A stretch of DNA of 64,000 bases from Acanthacorydalis orientalis (lineage: Eukaryota > Arthropoda > Insecta > Megaloptera > Corydalidae): assembly GCA_034766995.1 (NCBI GenBank), contig CM068315.1, forward strand, positions 36,344,818 to 36,408,817, in the 5' to 3' direction. The notes below the pieces were generated by a model. It had not been told where the DNA came from and did not search any database. It saw only the letters and a program-made list of their open reading frames with translations. The first letter of the stretch is position 1. Every line of letters starts with the position of its first letter. This document shows positions 49,406-61,882 of this stretch, one piece after another. Both the position numbers and the translations under genes were made by a program.

Positions 49406-49928
49406 TATTTTAGAAAAACATACTTCTTTCCATTAAACTTCTTAAATACTAAAATAATGAATTTAGTTTTTGAACAATATCTTTGAATTATATTTTTTAT
49501 TTTTATATTTATTTTTCAAATTTTAACATTTTACTGAATTATTTAATTATATTATTTTCAGTATTCTATCTGACAAGTGGTTACTAACAATGTCACTTAC
49601 AGTAACCACATCGACCATATGTTTCTAACACCAATGTTACTACTAAACACGAATATCAGTCATTTGCAGCCAGTAAAAAATATGAATTTTATTTTATATA
49701 TTTAAAATAACATATAAATACATTATAAAAATGTAATATTCGTTGAATATAAAAAATAAACTGTTTAATTTATTTACGTGTTTTCAAACAAAAAATCCAT
49801 AATTCTGAAATTTGGAATTTTTGCTTACTGTTTCAATATCTTTTAAATTTATTTTACAAAAAAAATATTTTTCACAGAAATCTAATTTACAAACTGCTAT
49901 ATTTTTTGTAATAACATACACACACACA

Positions 49929-49934
<6 letters not shown>
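49406..49934. other. AT-rich spacer
   Basis: Nothing recognised. Confidence 0.5.

Positions 49935-49984
<50 letters not shown>
49935..49984. repeat. (TA)n tract abutting the left end of a pogo-like MITE
   Basis: Preceded by CATACACACACACACTCA, then about 50 bp of TA ending at the element's target-site TA. Confidence 0.95.
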
Positions 49985-49987
<3 letters not shown>

Positions 49988-50391
49988 TAGAAGTCCCGTA
50001 TTCGCGGATTCAGTTTCCGCGATTTCAGTTAACAACGTTTACCACGGGCCGAAAATATTTAAATGGAAAATTTCAGAAATAAACGATTCTTTAAGAAATA
50101 AATTTAAAAATGTATTTACACTATGTGTGGAAAATATTTTCGTTGCTACACCATCCCTTGAGTGTTAAGCTAAAATGTCAGAATTCTGTTCATTGGAAAG
50201 AGATGGAGGGTACAAATATTATAAAGTACAGTATATTTTATTATTATTTAATGTTAATGTCTTATCAAGCGAAATTTATCAATGAAACTTTATCATATGT
50301 ATGTATGTAAACGAATAATGACATATATGATTTCACTACTATCCGCGGTCGTTTTTGGAACATAACACACATGGATACGGAGAGACTACTG
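49985..50391. mobile_element. pogo/Tigger-like MITE (407 bp)
   Basis: Starts CAGTAGAAGTCCCGTATTCG and ends, reverse-complemented, CAGTAGTCTCTCCGTATCCA; TA on both sides (49983-49984 and 50392-50393). The CAGT start, the CCGTATYC core and the internal words TTCGCGGATTCAG and CCGCGGTCG with TTTTGGAACAT resemble the subterminal sequences of Tigger/pogo MITEs (CCGCGGATAG-type words and GTTCCAA). The interior is non-coding; short frames crossing it are artefacts. The pogo family assignment rests on terminus recognition and is inference. Confidence 0.75.
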
Positions 50392-50412
50392 TATGTATAT
50401 GTTGTGTGTGAA

Positions 50413-50414
<2 letters not shown>

Positions 50415-50456
<42 letters not shown>
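50415..50456. repeat. Compound (TA)n(GT)n microsatellite
   Basis: About 25 bp of TA then GT units; it lies some 20 bp beyond the right end of the pogo-like MITE. Confidence 0.93.
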
Positions 50457-50639
50457 CAGTCATAGTCAGTATTATATTTTAATCTTTATAAATTATTTAA
50501 AAAAATTGCAAATCAAACATTTTTGTCCGAGTAAAATTTTAAATGAGAATATATAGAAAAGTAGAATAAAAGAATTTAACATGTAACGTCAAATTTGATA
50601 AGAAAAAAATCACTCTACAATATATTCATTATAATATGT
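50457..50639. other. AT-rich spacer
   Basis: Nothing recognised. Confidence 0.5.
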
Positions 50640-51010
50640 TCAGTGAAGCTTATAAACAGCAATACATAAAGCAGGTCTGAGTAAGTGAACAGTGGCATAT
50701 GTATTGAATCAAGAACAGAATAAATTACAGTGAAACGGTCTGGACATGAACATCCGAGCTATAGAAGTTGCGCGCGTTGCTCTATTTTACGAACAACTTG
50801 TATGAATAGTTATGTAAGTTCTCGGAGTTAATGGGATGAGATGAAATGTGTAAAGCTGGTAGAAAAGCTCGTAAACACTCTGTCGCTGTTTGTTTACGTC
50901 TGATACACTGCAGGAACGTCCAGCGGAATCAGCAATCCTCAAGTCAGTTGATCTACTATGTTAACATTGGAATAGATATGTATGACGATATTCTACAAAC
51001 AATAGTGTTA
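50640..51010. other. GC-elevated island with a 106-codon frame, unassigned
   Basis: Mixed composition, with GTTGCGCGCGTTGC near 50768 inside an imperfect hairpin (ATAGA...TCTAT). The plus-strand frame at 50846-51166 begins MCKAGRKARKHS and turns hydrophobic and AT-coded after about residue 65; no domain recognised and no splice context is convincing. Treated as possible non-coding conserved sequence rather than a gene. Confidence 0.35.
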
Positions 51011-53112
51011 AATCTACGAGTGTACGGAACTTTATTTTGCTTAAGATCATTATTTATGTTTAGTTCAGATTTACAACACATAAACAACATAATTGTACAT
51101 TTGTATAAAAGTTTCAAAACCATAATAAACGAACCGAATAGGATTTTATATTATTTTTTTTTATAAAAACACACATTATTGCATTACAATCAACGATTGA
51201 CAAGTAAAGATGGATATTTCGCTAAAAAAAAGTTTACTTATAAAATATATTAAACAATCAGTATTTTAATATTTGTTTAAATTTACAATTTTTCTCTATT
51301 TATTTTTGTTTTATTTGTTTTAATTGTTCAGTATGTTAAAATAATATAAATTCAAAAAATATGAAGAAACATCAAAATACTAGGAATAGTAAGGAATCTG
51401 TAATAGATATGAAAATAAATAATAGTGTAATATCATTAGTAGAATAATGTGTTTGAAATATTTGAGTCAAAATGCAAATCAAAAAGATAATAGATGGTTA
51501 AAAAAATGTTGAGAATGCCAATAATGCGAGAAAACAAAAGCAAACTCGATAGGTTGAAAGTTCTTTTTGATTTATTTGGTAATAAAGTAGTTATTAGTGG
51601 AGAAATTCGTCAAATAAGTTATCATAAGAAAAAATAATTTCACCTAGTAAAAAGATAAGATTAGGAAAGGATTAAAAAAGGGTAGAAAAAATGGAAAATT
51701 TATTGTGGCAGTTCATCTTGTTAATATTTTTTTAAATAATGCCGAGCAAATAATTAAGAATTAGATCAGAAAACAACACTTTTGTACTGAAAAATACATT
51801 TTTAAATTAAAGGCATATAATTATAAACCATAAATGTTAATATTGTATATTAATTAAAAGTCTAGTATTTCCACAATGAAGTTTTTGATAATTAATTTTT
51901 TTGGTAAATGTAGACAGTTATGATTACACATTTTTCATTACAAAAGACTAATATATATTTAATATATTAAATATATATTTGAATAGCATTTATATTTTAT
52001 TAATTATCTAAGAAGAGATTAACAAAGGTAAATATCAGTTACTCATTGTTGGTTTACTTCGATAATTTAAATTACAGTTACACATGAATAGAATGGGTTG
52101 AAAACCTTAATTTGTGATTCAAATAGGATGTAAATATTGGATTTGACACACATATTCCTTATTCATTAGTAAATTGAAAAGAATGGGTGTAAATCAAGAT
52201 ATTCAGTGTATTTTAAAAAGGTTTTACAAATCATGTTAAAAAGTTATTGACTGAAAATATATACTGATAATATTTTTTCTTGATATAAGGTTAAAAAAAG
52301 TATTAAAATAAAATCCGAGGATTTTTATACAATATCAAAAAATAAAATCATTAATAATACTTTTAACATTGTTCTAAATATGTTTTCTATAACAATGTTG
52401 GAGATTTATTTGATTTGAGATTTAAAGGTCTGTTTTTTCTATAACAAATGTATTGAAAAGAGGATTATTTACTAAATTATATTATAAATAATAAATAAGC
52501 TAATAAATAATCATTTATTATTCAGTTAGATTTCTGTAAAATTGTTATAGTTTTTGTTTGATATATATTTTATTTGAATTTCAATTTTTAAAACAAATAA
52601 AATAATTATTTTATTTTTAGAACAAATGATATGACATGAAATTGATAAACATCTGGTAGTATTATTTCTGAATTTTTAGAATATTAATTTCAGTTTTTAA
52701 ATGGATTTTTTTAAATAAAAATTTACATCATATTTGTTATAATGGAATATTATTTTTTTAAAAAATAACCTTAACTTAAATCTTATCAGAACGCATTATT
52801 TGCTATAAAGTTTAGTATAAAACGTATTTTTTTTGTGCATATGAACATGATGTCAACATCGTAGTTTAGATTGAGGGGAGCTATTGTATTACAATGAGAC
52901 ACGTTTAGCATACAAACGATCTCGTACATCTTGGACAAGAAGACCATTGGACAGTGTTGTAGACACTATTCTGTCTATATGTAGATACTACATTAAGACA
53001 GAGATGAAAAGTTATTCTTTGGTTTTTTTTTTGAAGTAACAATTAAGCTTTGTTTGTTAAATTTTACGGATGTTAAGAAATATGTTTTCCATGGGAATTT
53101 CAAGTTATTTTC
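51011..53112. other. AT-rich intergenic DNA
   Basis: Largely A/T. A modestly less AT-rich patch at about 52840-53000 (words such as TTGAGGGGAGC and GACAAGAAGACCATTGG) has no recognisable function. No genes. Confidence 0.55.
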
Positions 53113-53119
53113 GATTGTT

Positions 53120-53168
<49 letters not shown>

Positions 53169-53215
53169 TATATATACATATATGTGTATGTATGCGTATG
53201 TATATATAGAATATT
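53113..53215. repeat. (TA)n microsatellite with degenerate tail
   Basis: Pure TA at about 53123-53163, followed by an ATACATATATGTG-type decayed extension. Confidence 0.92.
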
Positions 53216-53583
53216 ATTATAGGTTTTAGTATTTTATAAATAACTAAGAGATGTATGTAGGTATAAAATACAATCTTCTTACATTGTACTGGAAAAATTT
53301 ATTATAAAATAAAGTTTCAACCTTATAACTTTTTAATACGAATACTATTTTTATTACATCTTTACATAAATGAGTAAAATGGTTATATATATATATATAT
53401 AATAATTATAAAATATGTTTGAAAGGAAATTGCAAGTAATTGTATAAAATTTACTTCCAAAATACAAATGAAATCTAAATTATTCAAACTATTGTTTATC
53501 TAGATTTGTCAATTATATTAACCCCTTTGCATCAGACAAAAGAATGAAAAACATAATTTGTTCCTAAGCGTACGTACCTGAAC

Positions 53584-53627
<44 letters not shown>

Positions 53628-54687
53628 GCTTATGATCCAAATGTGTCAAGAAAAAAATAGTAATTATATACTTTAAAATAGAATTACATATACAAATATT
53701 TATATATATATATATTAGAACTAATATAGTATTTTGAAAATACTAAAACAACTTTCCACAATTTGAATGAATAATAGATTGACACATATTTTATCTGCAA
53801 AAAATACAGAACTAAATTAGTTTTAAACAAAATCCAATAAATAATAATAGATTAAATAAAATCATTTGATACCTCATATCACATATTGTACAAAGATAGA
53901 TGTTCTAATAAACAATTTTGTTAATTTTAGAGTAGATTAAAATCTCCCTTAATAAATATTGTTTTGAATTTCGCAAAAATGTTTTAATTTTACTATTTTC
54001 TTTTACGAATATTTTAATTAATTATTGGTAATTTGTATATATTTTATTATAAAATATTGTATAAATTGAATAATATATTGAAGGTAAATATAACTGTAAT
54101 AATAAATAGGCACTTATATATACATTTATAATTATTATTCAAGAACGTTTCAAAGCATGCTCATAGATTCATTTTGCATTACAATGTTTACATTTTTTAT
54201 GTATATAATTTGATATAAAAGTTATTCATTAATAAGTTATAATTGTTCATAATTATTTTTACTGTATAGTCTTAACTCAGCTATGATTGCTATAATTTTA
54301 AATTCATAATTTTAATAGTAAATACTGTTCCGTAATAAGTATTTATTTATTTATTGGTAGGGTTGTAAGCTGATTGTTTTGTTTTTGTCCTTACATTGTC
54401 CTTATTTAGTGCCAATATTTTTCAAGTTTTGATAATAGTACTTATTTTTGTCTTAAAGACAGTTTTCCAGATCGTTTTGATTGATGGTTTTTGCCCATTT
54501 TCTACGAGAAAATATTTATTTGACATGACCAGTTCTAATTTTTGTTGTATTTGTTATAATTTCAATTGAAAAAGATATATTAATTCATTAATCTGATTAT
54601 TATGTATTTAAATATGAGTTACATATGAATTATATAAAAAAAATTAAATCTGAATGTTGTGATTTAAGGCATCTTATATTTATATCA

Positions 54688-54727
<40 letters not shown>

Positions 54728-55540
54728 TATACTATATTAATATCATAAATATAATATATATATATATATATACACACAATACAGCGATTTTTTTTACCTG
54801 CAAAATATATATTTCTACTTAATTTACAGTAAATATAGCTAATCTGTTAAATTATAAATTTTCAATTAAAAGGGAGTTTTCAAACAAATAATGCAATTAA
54901 TTGAACACTTTTTTTATTATTTAAAAAAAATATTTAACGATTATATATATGTATGTATGTATATATATATATTGGATATTCATTATTAGTGAATACTAAA
55001 AGTAATTCAGTTTTATGCACTGAAATTTCACTAATTATAATTGAATATCGAGCTGTGTAAACAAATTTGAAAATTATTTACATATTGAAAATAGTTAACA
55101 GAGCGTAAGAATTATCACGCTCTATTAAGTATTAACATATATAAATTATCAGCAAGATAATTTATTTTATAGGTTAACTGATAATATTTACAAGTATGGT
55201 ATTATTCATACAGAAAACAATTTAATATTATGATACGTTTGCTATTACAATAGAATTAATTCGATGAATTCATTTATATGAGAATATTTTAAAAATATAA
55301 ATTAAAATAGATTTATGGATAATAAAATAAAGATAATATTTATAATTTGATTTCCACACATATAGTTTCAAATGTATTATTAATATAAAAAAATATATTC
55401 AATGCTTTTCTTGATGTATGGAAGATTTCGGTTTCTAATCATTTAATGTAGAGTTCTGATTTTCTGTAGTAAATTAAATTTACGGTTAGGTCTTATATAG
55501 GCTAATAAAAAACAAGCTATAAATAACCCGCCAACAGTGT
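53216..55540. other. AT-rich intergenic DNA with microsatellites
   Basis: (TA)n runs at 53383-53400, 53586-53627 (flanked by GAACG and CGCTT), 53701-53714, 54692-54721, 54754-54772 and 54943-54972. No gene or element terminus recognised. Confidence 0.55.
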
Positions 55541-56010
55541 GTTGCGTATAAGATAGAACAATCTAAAACAAAGACATCGCAATCATTTTGTCCGAAGAAC
55601 GTACTGATCTCTCGTTGAAATATATTATAAGAGGATTACTGATAAATAATATTCAATGTCCTAACTAAATAAAAATAATAAATATAGATGAACATTTTCT
55701 ATATTAATTCCGAACAGGTAAGTACGTATACTATATATGCTTCATATAATTTCTGCATCAAAGAATTTAATTCCAATCTCAGTGTAGGCTGTCGTTCGCA
55801 ACTCAATCCTCTTACAATGATGATAGATACTTTTAATCCTATATTAATTGGAACCGTGACAATCTTTCCAATACGAGGTCCACCCCTAGCCATTGTGTCC
55901 AACTTTTGCTTGGCCTACGGTGCGTGAGAAAGTGACCAACTGGCATGTAAACATAGTTCATTTCTGTCCACAACTCTGCGGACTGTTTAGTGTGGATTAG
56001 AATGAAATAA
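55541..56010. other. GC-elevated island with a consensus splice-donor motif
   Basis: Mixed composition, especially 55780-55990. At 55715-55723 it contains CAG|GTAAGT, a perfect match to the metazoan 5' splice-site consensus on the plus strand. Overlapping frames of 79 (plus) and 67 (minus) codons at 55688-55927 have no recognisable domain. It could hold a non-coding or 5'-UTR exon ending at 55717; a single donor match is weak evidence. Confidence 0.35.
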
Positions 56011-57308
56011 ATGTAATGAGGTTGTTTTCAATTGTTCATGTAAGCAATTGGAATATTCGGTAGGGTTTAAATAAATAGGGCGTGTTATTTATTCGACACA
56101 TTTTTAGTAAGGAACTAATTTTTTTTTATATATGATAGAAAAATATTGAAATTTAATTTCTTTTTTTATTATTAATAAGAATAAACATAACCATAATCGA
56201 TACAAATAATTTGTAGTAATTTATTTTCATATTGATTAATTAAAGTTGATGTCTTTTCATTTGCAGACTTTTAATAAATAAGGTTGTAAAATTATTAAAA
56301 CATAATATTTGATTATACATTATTATAGCAATTAATTTTATAATGCCGTAATATTAAAATTATTACAGCATTAATAATTTCATTATAAATAAGTAGAATA
56401 AAGGAAAATACAAATTTATAAACAAGAAATTATCATTATTTAAAATCTATATCAAACGAATTACAAATTATCTTTGAAAAAGTGTCTTGTTTATATGTTG
56501 TAAATATTATTTAATAAAATACAGAATTAGTATTATTTAATATTTAAAAAAGAGCTTATGAACAATGGAATATTTTGTTATTTTAAATAATATAAAATTT
56601 TTGAAGTTAAATAAGAACTTAGCTATTAAGATTTTCATTGATTTTATTTTGAAATTTTAATAAAAACAAATAATTATTTTTTGAAGTTTAAGAAAATCGC
56701 TTTCCTACCGATTATGAAATATAACACATAACTGATTTCATTTCATAATTAATCGTTCAATAGTTGAGTAAGTAAATACATAGTAACAATTACTTATATA
56801 ATTGAAAATTATTAATAAAATCGTTTTCTCGTTAACAAACTATTTAGAAAAAATAGCAAAATATACTTAAAATTTCAACATATAATAAATAATTCTGTAT
56901 AAAATATTTTTTAATCATATTAAAAAATGAGATGTTATTAAAACTGAATGAATAGTAAACTTGTACTCTTTTTTGCTTTTGTTTAAAAAATATTATTCGT
57001 CGTCCATTTTTTATTAAGCTAGCTTTTGAAAATAATTATGATAAACAATTCTTCGATAATTATAATATCTAATTTATAAAATAATTTGATGTTTGTTAAT
57101 AGTTTGAATTCGAGATAAGATATATTAATGAACAATTGTACCAACCAAGAACTAGTCAGCTATTTAATAACTATTGAATATTAGTATAGACAATACTCAA
57201 ACGAGTTTTTCTAGAAGAACAAATGATATTATTTTAAATATTATTTTTATAAATATATTTCAATTTTTTAAAACTAGTATATGTTAATGCACATTATAGG
57301 GTTATATA
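56011..57308. other. AT-rich intergenic DNA
   Basis: Nothing recognised. Confidence 0.6.
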
Positions 57309-57344
57309 TGTGTGTGTATATATATATATATATATATACACATA
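57309..57344. repeat. (GT)n/(TA)n tract next to a mariner end
   Basis: GTGTGTG then TA units and ACACATA up to the element edge at 57345. Confidence 0.88.
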
Positions 57345-57791
57345 TAAGGTGTATAAATTAATTTGGTGCCTTTCTTATAGAATGTTTATAGAAAAATGGA
57401 ATACATTTCAATCCTCAAACTCTCCTCCATTGTTCTGTATAACTTTGTATTAATTATCAGGTGACTGAAAAATCCCTTATCGAAAGTGATAAATTTCAGT
57501 CGATGTAGTTGATATGTATTTTCGGACCTCTTCCACTGTTTTAGCATTTTTTAAATATTTTACATGGCACGGCACTTTCAATTTAAATGCGAAAAGTATG
57601 CAATGCATAATGTACTACTTTTTGAATTCCATTGTGCTCACTTCTGTTTTGTAAGGTTGTGTCAACTGTTTCGCTAAGATATATAGTGTTTTTAATTAAG
57701 GTTGACACTTCAAAATCCTAACACGAAAAAACAATATTTTAATTTAAAACAGAGTTATGATAAATTCAATTTAAAGGCATCGAATTAATAT
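57345..57791 (-). mobile_element. Internally deleted mariner, family X copy C
   Basis: Minus-strand copy. Its 3' end lies at 57345 (TAAGGTGTATAAATTAATTT, then GGTGCC). Its 5' end at about 57775-57791 reads, reverse-complemented, TTAATTCGATGCCTTTAAAT, after which the outermost terminal bases are replaced by (TA)n. The start region ATGGAATTCAAAAAG and then the shared junction into VEEVRKYISTTSTE can be read; the C-terminal end reads YKVIQNNGGEFED and a stop, close to the usual mariner ending. The internal CTATATATCTT is short. Decayed. Confidence 0.82.
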
Positions 57792-57827
57792 ATATATATA
57801 TATATATATACATATATATACACATAT
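57788..57827. repeat. (TA)n tract overlapping the 5' terminus of the family X copy
   Basis: The terminus ATTAATTTATACACC expected from the other end is here ATTAATATATATA...TATACACATA, so the tract lies inside the terminus, not just beside it. Confidence 0.85.
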
Positions 57828-59091
57828 AAATTTCAAGAAAATATTTCAAGAATTATTTTTCTTTAACATATTAGCTGTGTTGCCCTATTTTAAAAATGTG
57901 TGCCAACATTGTGTAATAAAAATGAAGGGATGACGAGTATACTCGTCAAAAACAGAGTATATGCACCTGCACTAAAATTGAATTAAATTTTAAGGAAGTG
58001 GCATTTGATTTTTTAAAAATCTATAATTTTTTTCTCAAATCCATCATTTAACATGTCATTGAAATTTTTATTTTTGATCTAATATTCCAAAGTAGTGTGT
58101 CTTGGTATTAAATGTGAACAAGTACAATTTTTTATTAAATTTACAGTATTGAAGTAAAAATCGCATCAATGTTTTTGTGAATAAATACCAATTATTTCTC
58201 ACTATTAGTTTGATTATCTAAATCCGATTAATTGTATATATTTGACTTTTTTTAATGACAATTTCTATTAAAAAAACAACAATAAGCAAGCATATCTAGG
58301 ATTCCCCGAAGTACACACGAACTCTGTAAGAATATAAACATACTTTTTTATTATTTGGCGTGTAATCACAAATGTTTACATTTCAGCGAATAACTAATAT
58401 GCGAAACCGATTAATGTAGTTATTAAATTGAAATTCCAGTAAAGTAGTAATATATCTTCAATTATGTGCCACATGTAATAAATCTAAGACAATAATGTGA
58501 ATAAATATCAAAATTGAAAACCATAGCAAATAATATTTATTTTATTTGTTCTATTTATTTTACGAACTGTAAGTTCATAAAAATATGTTATTTACATACA
58601 TTTATAATATACATTTAAATTACACATTAAATCAAATATACTTATGAAAACAACCAAAACACCAGAAATTCTATATTTTCATAATTTGGAAGGATAATTA
58701 TCAAATTATTATAAATATAAATATGTAATGTGGATGAAAAACCTAACCACCTTTTAGACAATACGTTTATAAATAATAACAAGTTTTATTTATGAAATAA
58801 TTAAAAAAATATTTCATATACTTAGAAAATTATATACTATTTTTAATGAATTTTAATATACTATCAATATTTACTTCATTTAAATATTAAGCGGTTTTTA
58901 CTTTTTTATCTTTTCTGTACACATAATATAACAAGTTTAAATTCAAAAAGTAAATGTTTGTATTAAAAGAAAATTATTTTAAGTTTAGTTCAATTTCAGT
59001 GCTAATATTAGAAATAACATAATAAAGTTGATAAATTTAGCTCCTTTTTTTACTATTAAAATAAAAAAAAAACTTTTCTTCATGAGAAATG
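57828..59091. other. AT-rich intergenic DNA
   Basis: Nothing recognised; a short patch at about 57900-57980 is less AT-rich. Confidence 0.55.

Positions 59092-59137
<46 letters not shown>
59092..59137. repeat. Compound (TA)n(GT)n microsatellite
   Basis: About 20 bp of TA followed by about 13 GT units. Confidence 0.95.
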
Positions 59138-59143
<6 letters not shown>

Positions 59144-59679
59144 TGTATTTTATTATTTATCTACAAAGATATTTTAAAATAAAAAAACGTCCAACATGAA
59201 AACTACCCTAAACAGCTGTTTGTAATATTACTAATACTAATCATGAATTTCAATCCACATTAAATCATTTAACTAGATTTAATTATACTTTGTGCTTACG
59301 TACGCCACTGTCAACATAGTAGAACAATACTTACAGTCCAGATAAACCGTACAATGCACTTGAAATGCAACCGGCGTGGACAAAACATATTAAAATGTTA
59401 AGCGTTTCGGTAAACATATACATGCATCCACCGTCTGATGTGGATGGATCCGGCTGGGGAACAAAAGAACCTATTTTACTCCACTGTTTAATTTGGAAAG
59501 CTTTTTTAATTTCACGAGAGTGTTTGCACTATACATTAAAGCGGCAGATTCGTCGATTGTATATTATTTGACCCTTCAAGGATTAGTACGTGTAAATATA
59601 CAAGTCCTTGTTGAGTTTTCTCTACAGAATCACACAATGATTGAATGATTCAATATGTTGTGTTTATATATGTATAAAA

Positions 59680-59723
<44 letters not shown>

Positions 59724-60555
59724 GTTCTTTTAGAGAATTAAAACTGAAATACATGTTTGCAGCATTGTGAAAATAATAAAAAATTACACATGTTAACAGT
59801 GTATTACATGGTTAGTCGCATACTTATTTAAACAGTAAACTTTTACAGGAAGTTTCTAAATGTATAAATTAAATCGTACGCTGAAATGAAATAAATCAAA
59901 CAACAAAGATAGTATCATACTTAATTTTGATAAATGTTGTATAATCTTACAAGAAACCATTTACTTCGTATTTAAAGACGAAAATGAAGCGAATATAAAT
60001 CTAGTTAAAACTCAAACACTACAATAATTCTAGAGTGCAAGCACTCCAAAACATCTTAACAAAAACTGAATTTTAATCATGCAGTAAATGAAACTGTTTT
60101 ATAGAATTTGAGGAACGGTTTTTGTTACGTAGTCTCTGTTCTCTTTGATAAGATTGTATCCGTATCTCATTAAGAAAATAATAGGATTGCTCTAATTAAA
60201 TTAAATTAGTTTTTCTTTGGCGTATTATTTCCGCTTTCATAAGCTTGATTTGATTTAGGCAGAGACGACAGACGACGTTTACAATGTTTGAGTTTTTGGC
60301 ATGGCCAAATGAATAATAAAAATATTATGCTTTAATTAAATCATTTCATACTTTAATTTTTGCGTCTCTTTATACTCGCATTGAGAAACCTTTTTTTTAA
60401 TATCGTACGCATAAATGCTGCATTCTGAGACGAGAAGGAATTCAAACAAAACTGTTTTTGCGTTGTGTATCTGTTAATTAAATCTTTTTCGTTTTGGGGA
60501 TGTTTAATTATGTTACTTATTTATATATTCTTCAAAAACAATTCATAAATGAAAC

Positions 60556-60557
<2 letters not shown>
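59138..60557. other. Intergenic DNA with a mild GC-elevated patch
   Basis: The patch at about 59340-59580 contains GCAACCGGCGTGGAC and GGATCCGGCTGGGG; the 68-codon plus-strand frame over it (59365-59571) has no domain I recognise. A (TA)n run lies at 59680-59720. A second mild patch at 60110-60300 has no motif. Confidence 0.45.
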
Positions 60558-60615
<58 letters not shown>

Positions 60616-60651
60616 TATATATGGATATATATATATATATATATTATATTA

Positions 60652-60726
<75 letters not shown>
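60558..60726. repeat. Longest (TA)n block of the window, about 169 bp
   Basis: TA with interruptions GTATATA, TATTATATATGG and TATTATATTATATTAA near 60600-60660, then an uninterrupted run of roughly 68 bp to 60726. The Tyr-Ile frames across it are artefacts. Confidence 0.95.
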
Positions 60727-60729
<3 letters not shown>

Positions 60730-61332
60730 GACAGCGACAATTTATTCAAAATTAACATTGCTTAAAAATAATCTGAATATTTACAACAGACAAGCTCTTT
60801 GTATTTTGTTAGACAAAAAACTATTTTCATTATTTGAATAATATTAATTATAACTACATGTTATTGTAATACTTTAAAATAGCTAAGAATTATGCCATGC
60901 TTGTTAATGATGCAAAATAGAAAATGAATAATATTACCATTTTTAAATTAAACTTTTCCAAAGAAAAATAAATTATGTTTAAATTATAAGCATTTCAATT
61001 TTCCACATTTACGTTATCAATCAATATAATATTGTTTTTTGAATTTTAAAATAATTATAAAAATACAATACTAGAATTATACAGATAAAAAATATCAATT
61101 TTAAAGTATATATTCGAAATAATTCTGCACTCAAACAATATATATATATATATGTATATATATATGTGTGTGTGTGTTTGTATATATATATATATATACA
61201 TGTAAATATAATTAATGTAGCATCAGTGCCTAAATGCTGATTAGTTCTATCGGTATTGTCAAAATAAGAAGAATAGAAGAGTATTTCAAATTAAAGAGAT
61301 AGGAAATATTTCCAGTTTTATTTTTGTTTTTA
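60727..61332. other. AT-rich spacer with one compound microsatellite
   Basis: The run at 61140-61200 combines TA, GT and TA units. Nothing else recognised. Confidence 0.55.
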
Positions 61333-61411
61333 TTAGGTCGGTAGGTCAATATAGCAGTTTTTGTTATGAATTTAAGAGTCATGAACCGCAATTATTTTTC
61401 TACCAACCTAA
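61333..61411 (+). mobile_element. cecropia-type mariner, minimal copy 7 (79 bp)
   Basis: Left end TTAGGTCGGTAGGTCAATAT; right end, reverse-complemented, TTAGGTTGGTAGAAAAATAA; TA at 61331-61332 and 61412-61413. Between them only about 20 bp remain, matching the extreme 3' end of the family (TTTAAGAGTCATGAACCGCA). Essentially two terminal inverted repeats and nothing else. Confidence 0.85.
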
Positions 61412-61543
61412 TAGCTATTAATTTTTAATTATATAAGTGCATAAATTGATTTATAGAGATGTTATAGTTGGTTATTGGGATGTTAGGGCGCTTCGACAGC
61501 TTAGGTCATTAGTGTCCGGTAGAGATATTTATGTGTAACTATA
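61412..61543. other. Short spacer
   Basis: A small less AT-rich word cluster (GTTAGGGCGCTTCGACAGC near 61482) of unknown origin. Confidence 0.4.
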
Positions 61544-61882
61544 TCATCATCATCAGCCTGTGTCAACCTTCCATGATTTTCCATTTTGTACAATTGAATG
61601 CCCCACTTTTCCACTGATTTCCTATATTTTTTTTAATTTGCTCATCCCATCTATTCATTGATATCTTCCTTGTTTTTTTTTATATTCCTTAATTTCCAAA
61701 TAATAATTTCAGTTGGTTGGTATATCATTTGTCTTTTCTTACAACAGACCCTGCTGATTTCCATTTCAGATTTTTTACTTTTTTTATAACATCTGTGACT
61801 TCTGTCTGTTTTCATATCTATTCTATTCTTTTCCTATCTCTTCTTGTTGTTCCTAGCATGCATCTTTCCATACCAATATGTA
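61544..61882 (-). mobile_element. RTE-type LINE fragment, 3' end of the reverse-transcriptase gene
   Basis: On the minus strand the frames read MERCMLGTTRRDRKR, then TEVTDVIKKVKNLKWKSAGS, VVRKDK, later NRWDEQIKKNIGNQWKS, and KWKIMEG with a stop. These match the usual end of RTE-like endonuclease/reverse-transcriptase proteins (a DRxRNE-type block, then TGVTDV, RLKWxWAGHVAR, GRPxxRWxDDI and a WKxLEEA block). The element ends in a short ATGATGATGAT tail (plus strand ATCATCATCATC at 61543-61554), as RTE elements do. Everything upstream, including the polymerase core, is absent: a dead-on-arrival 5'-truncated insertion. Assignment to RTE rather than another LINE clade is from motif recognition. 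Confidence 0.75.

Noticed and set aside
55699..55902. 67-codon minus-strand frame with normal amino-acid composition
   Set aside because: No domain recognised, overlapped by an open frame on the other strand, and short enough to occur by chance in a GC-richer patch.
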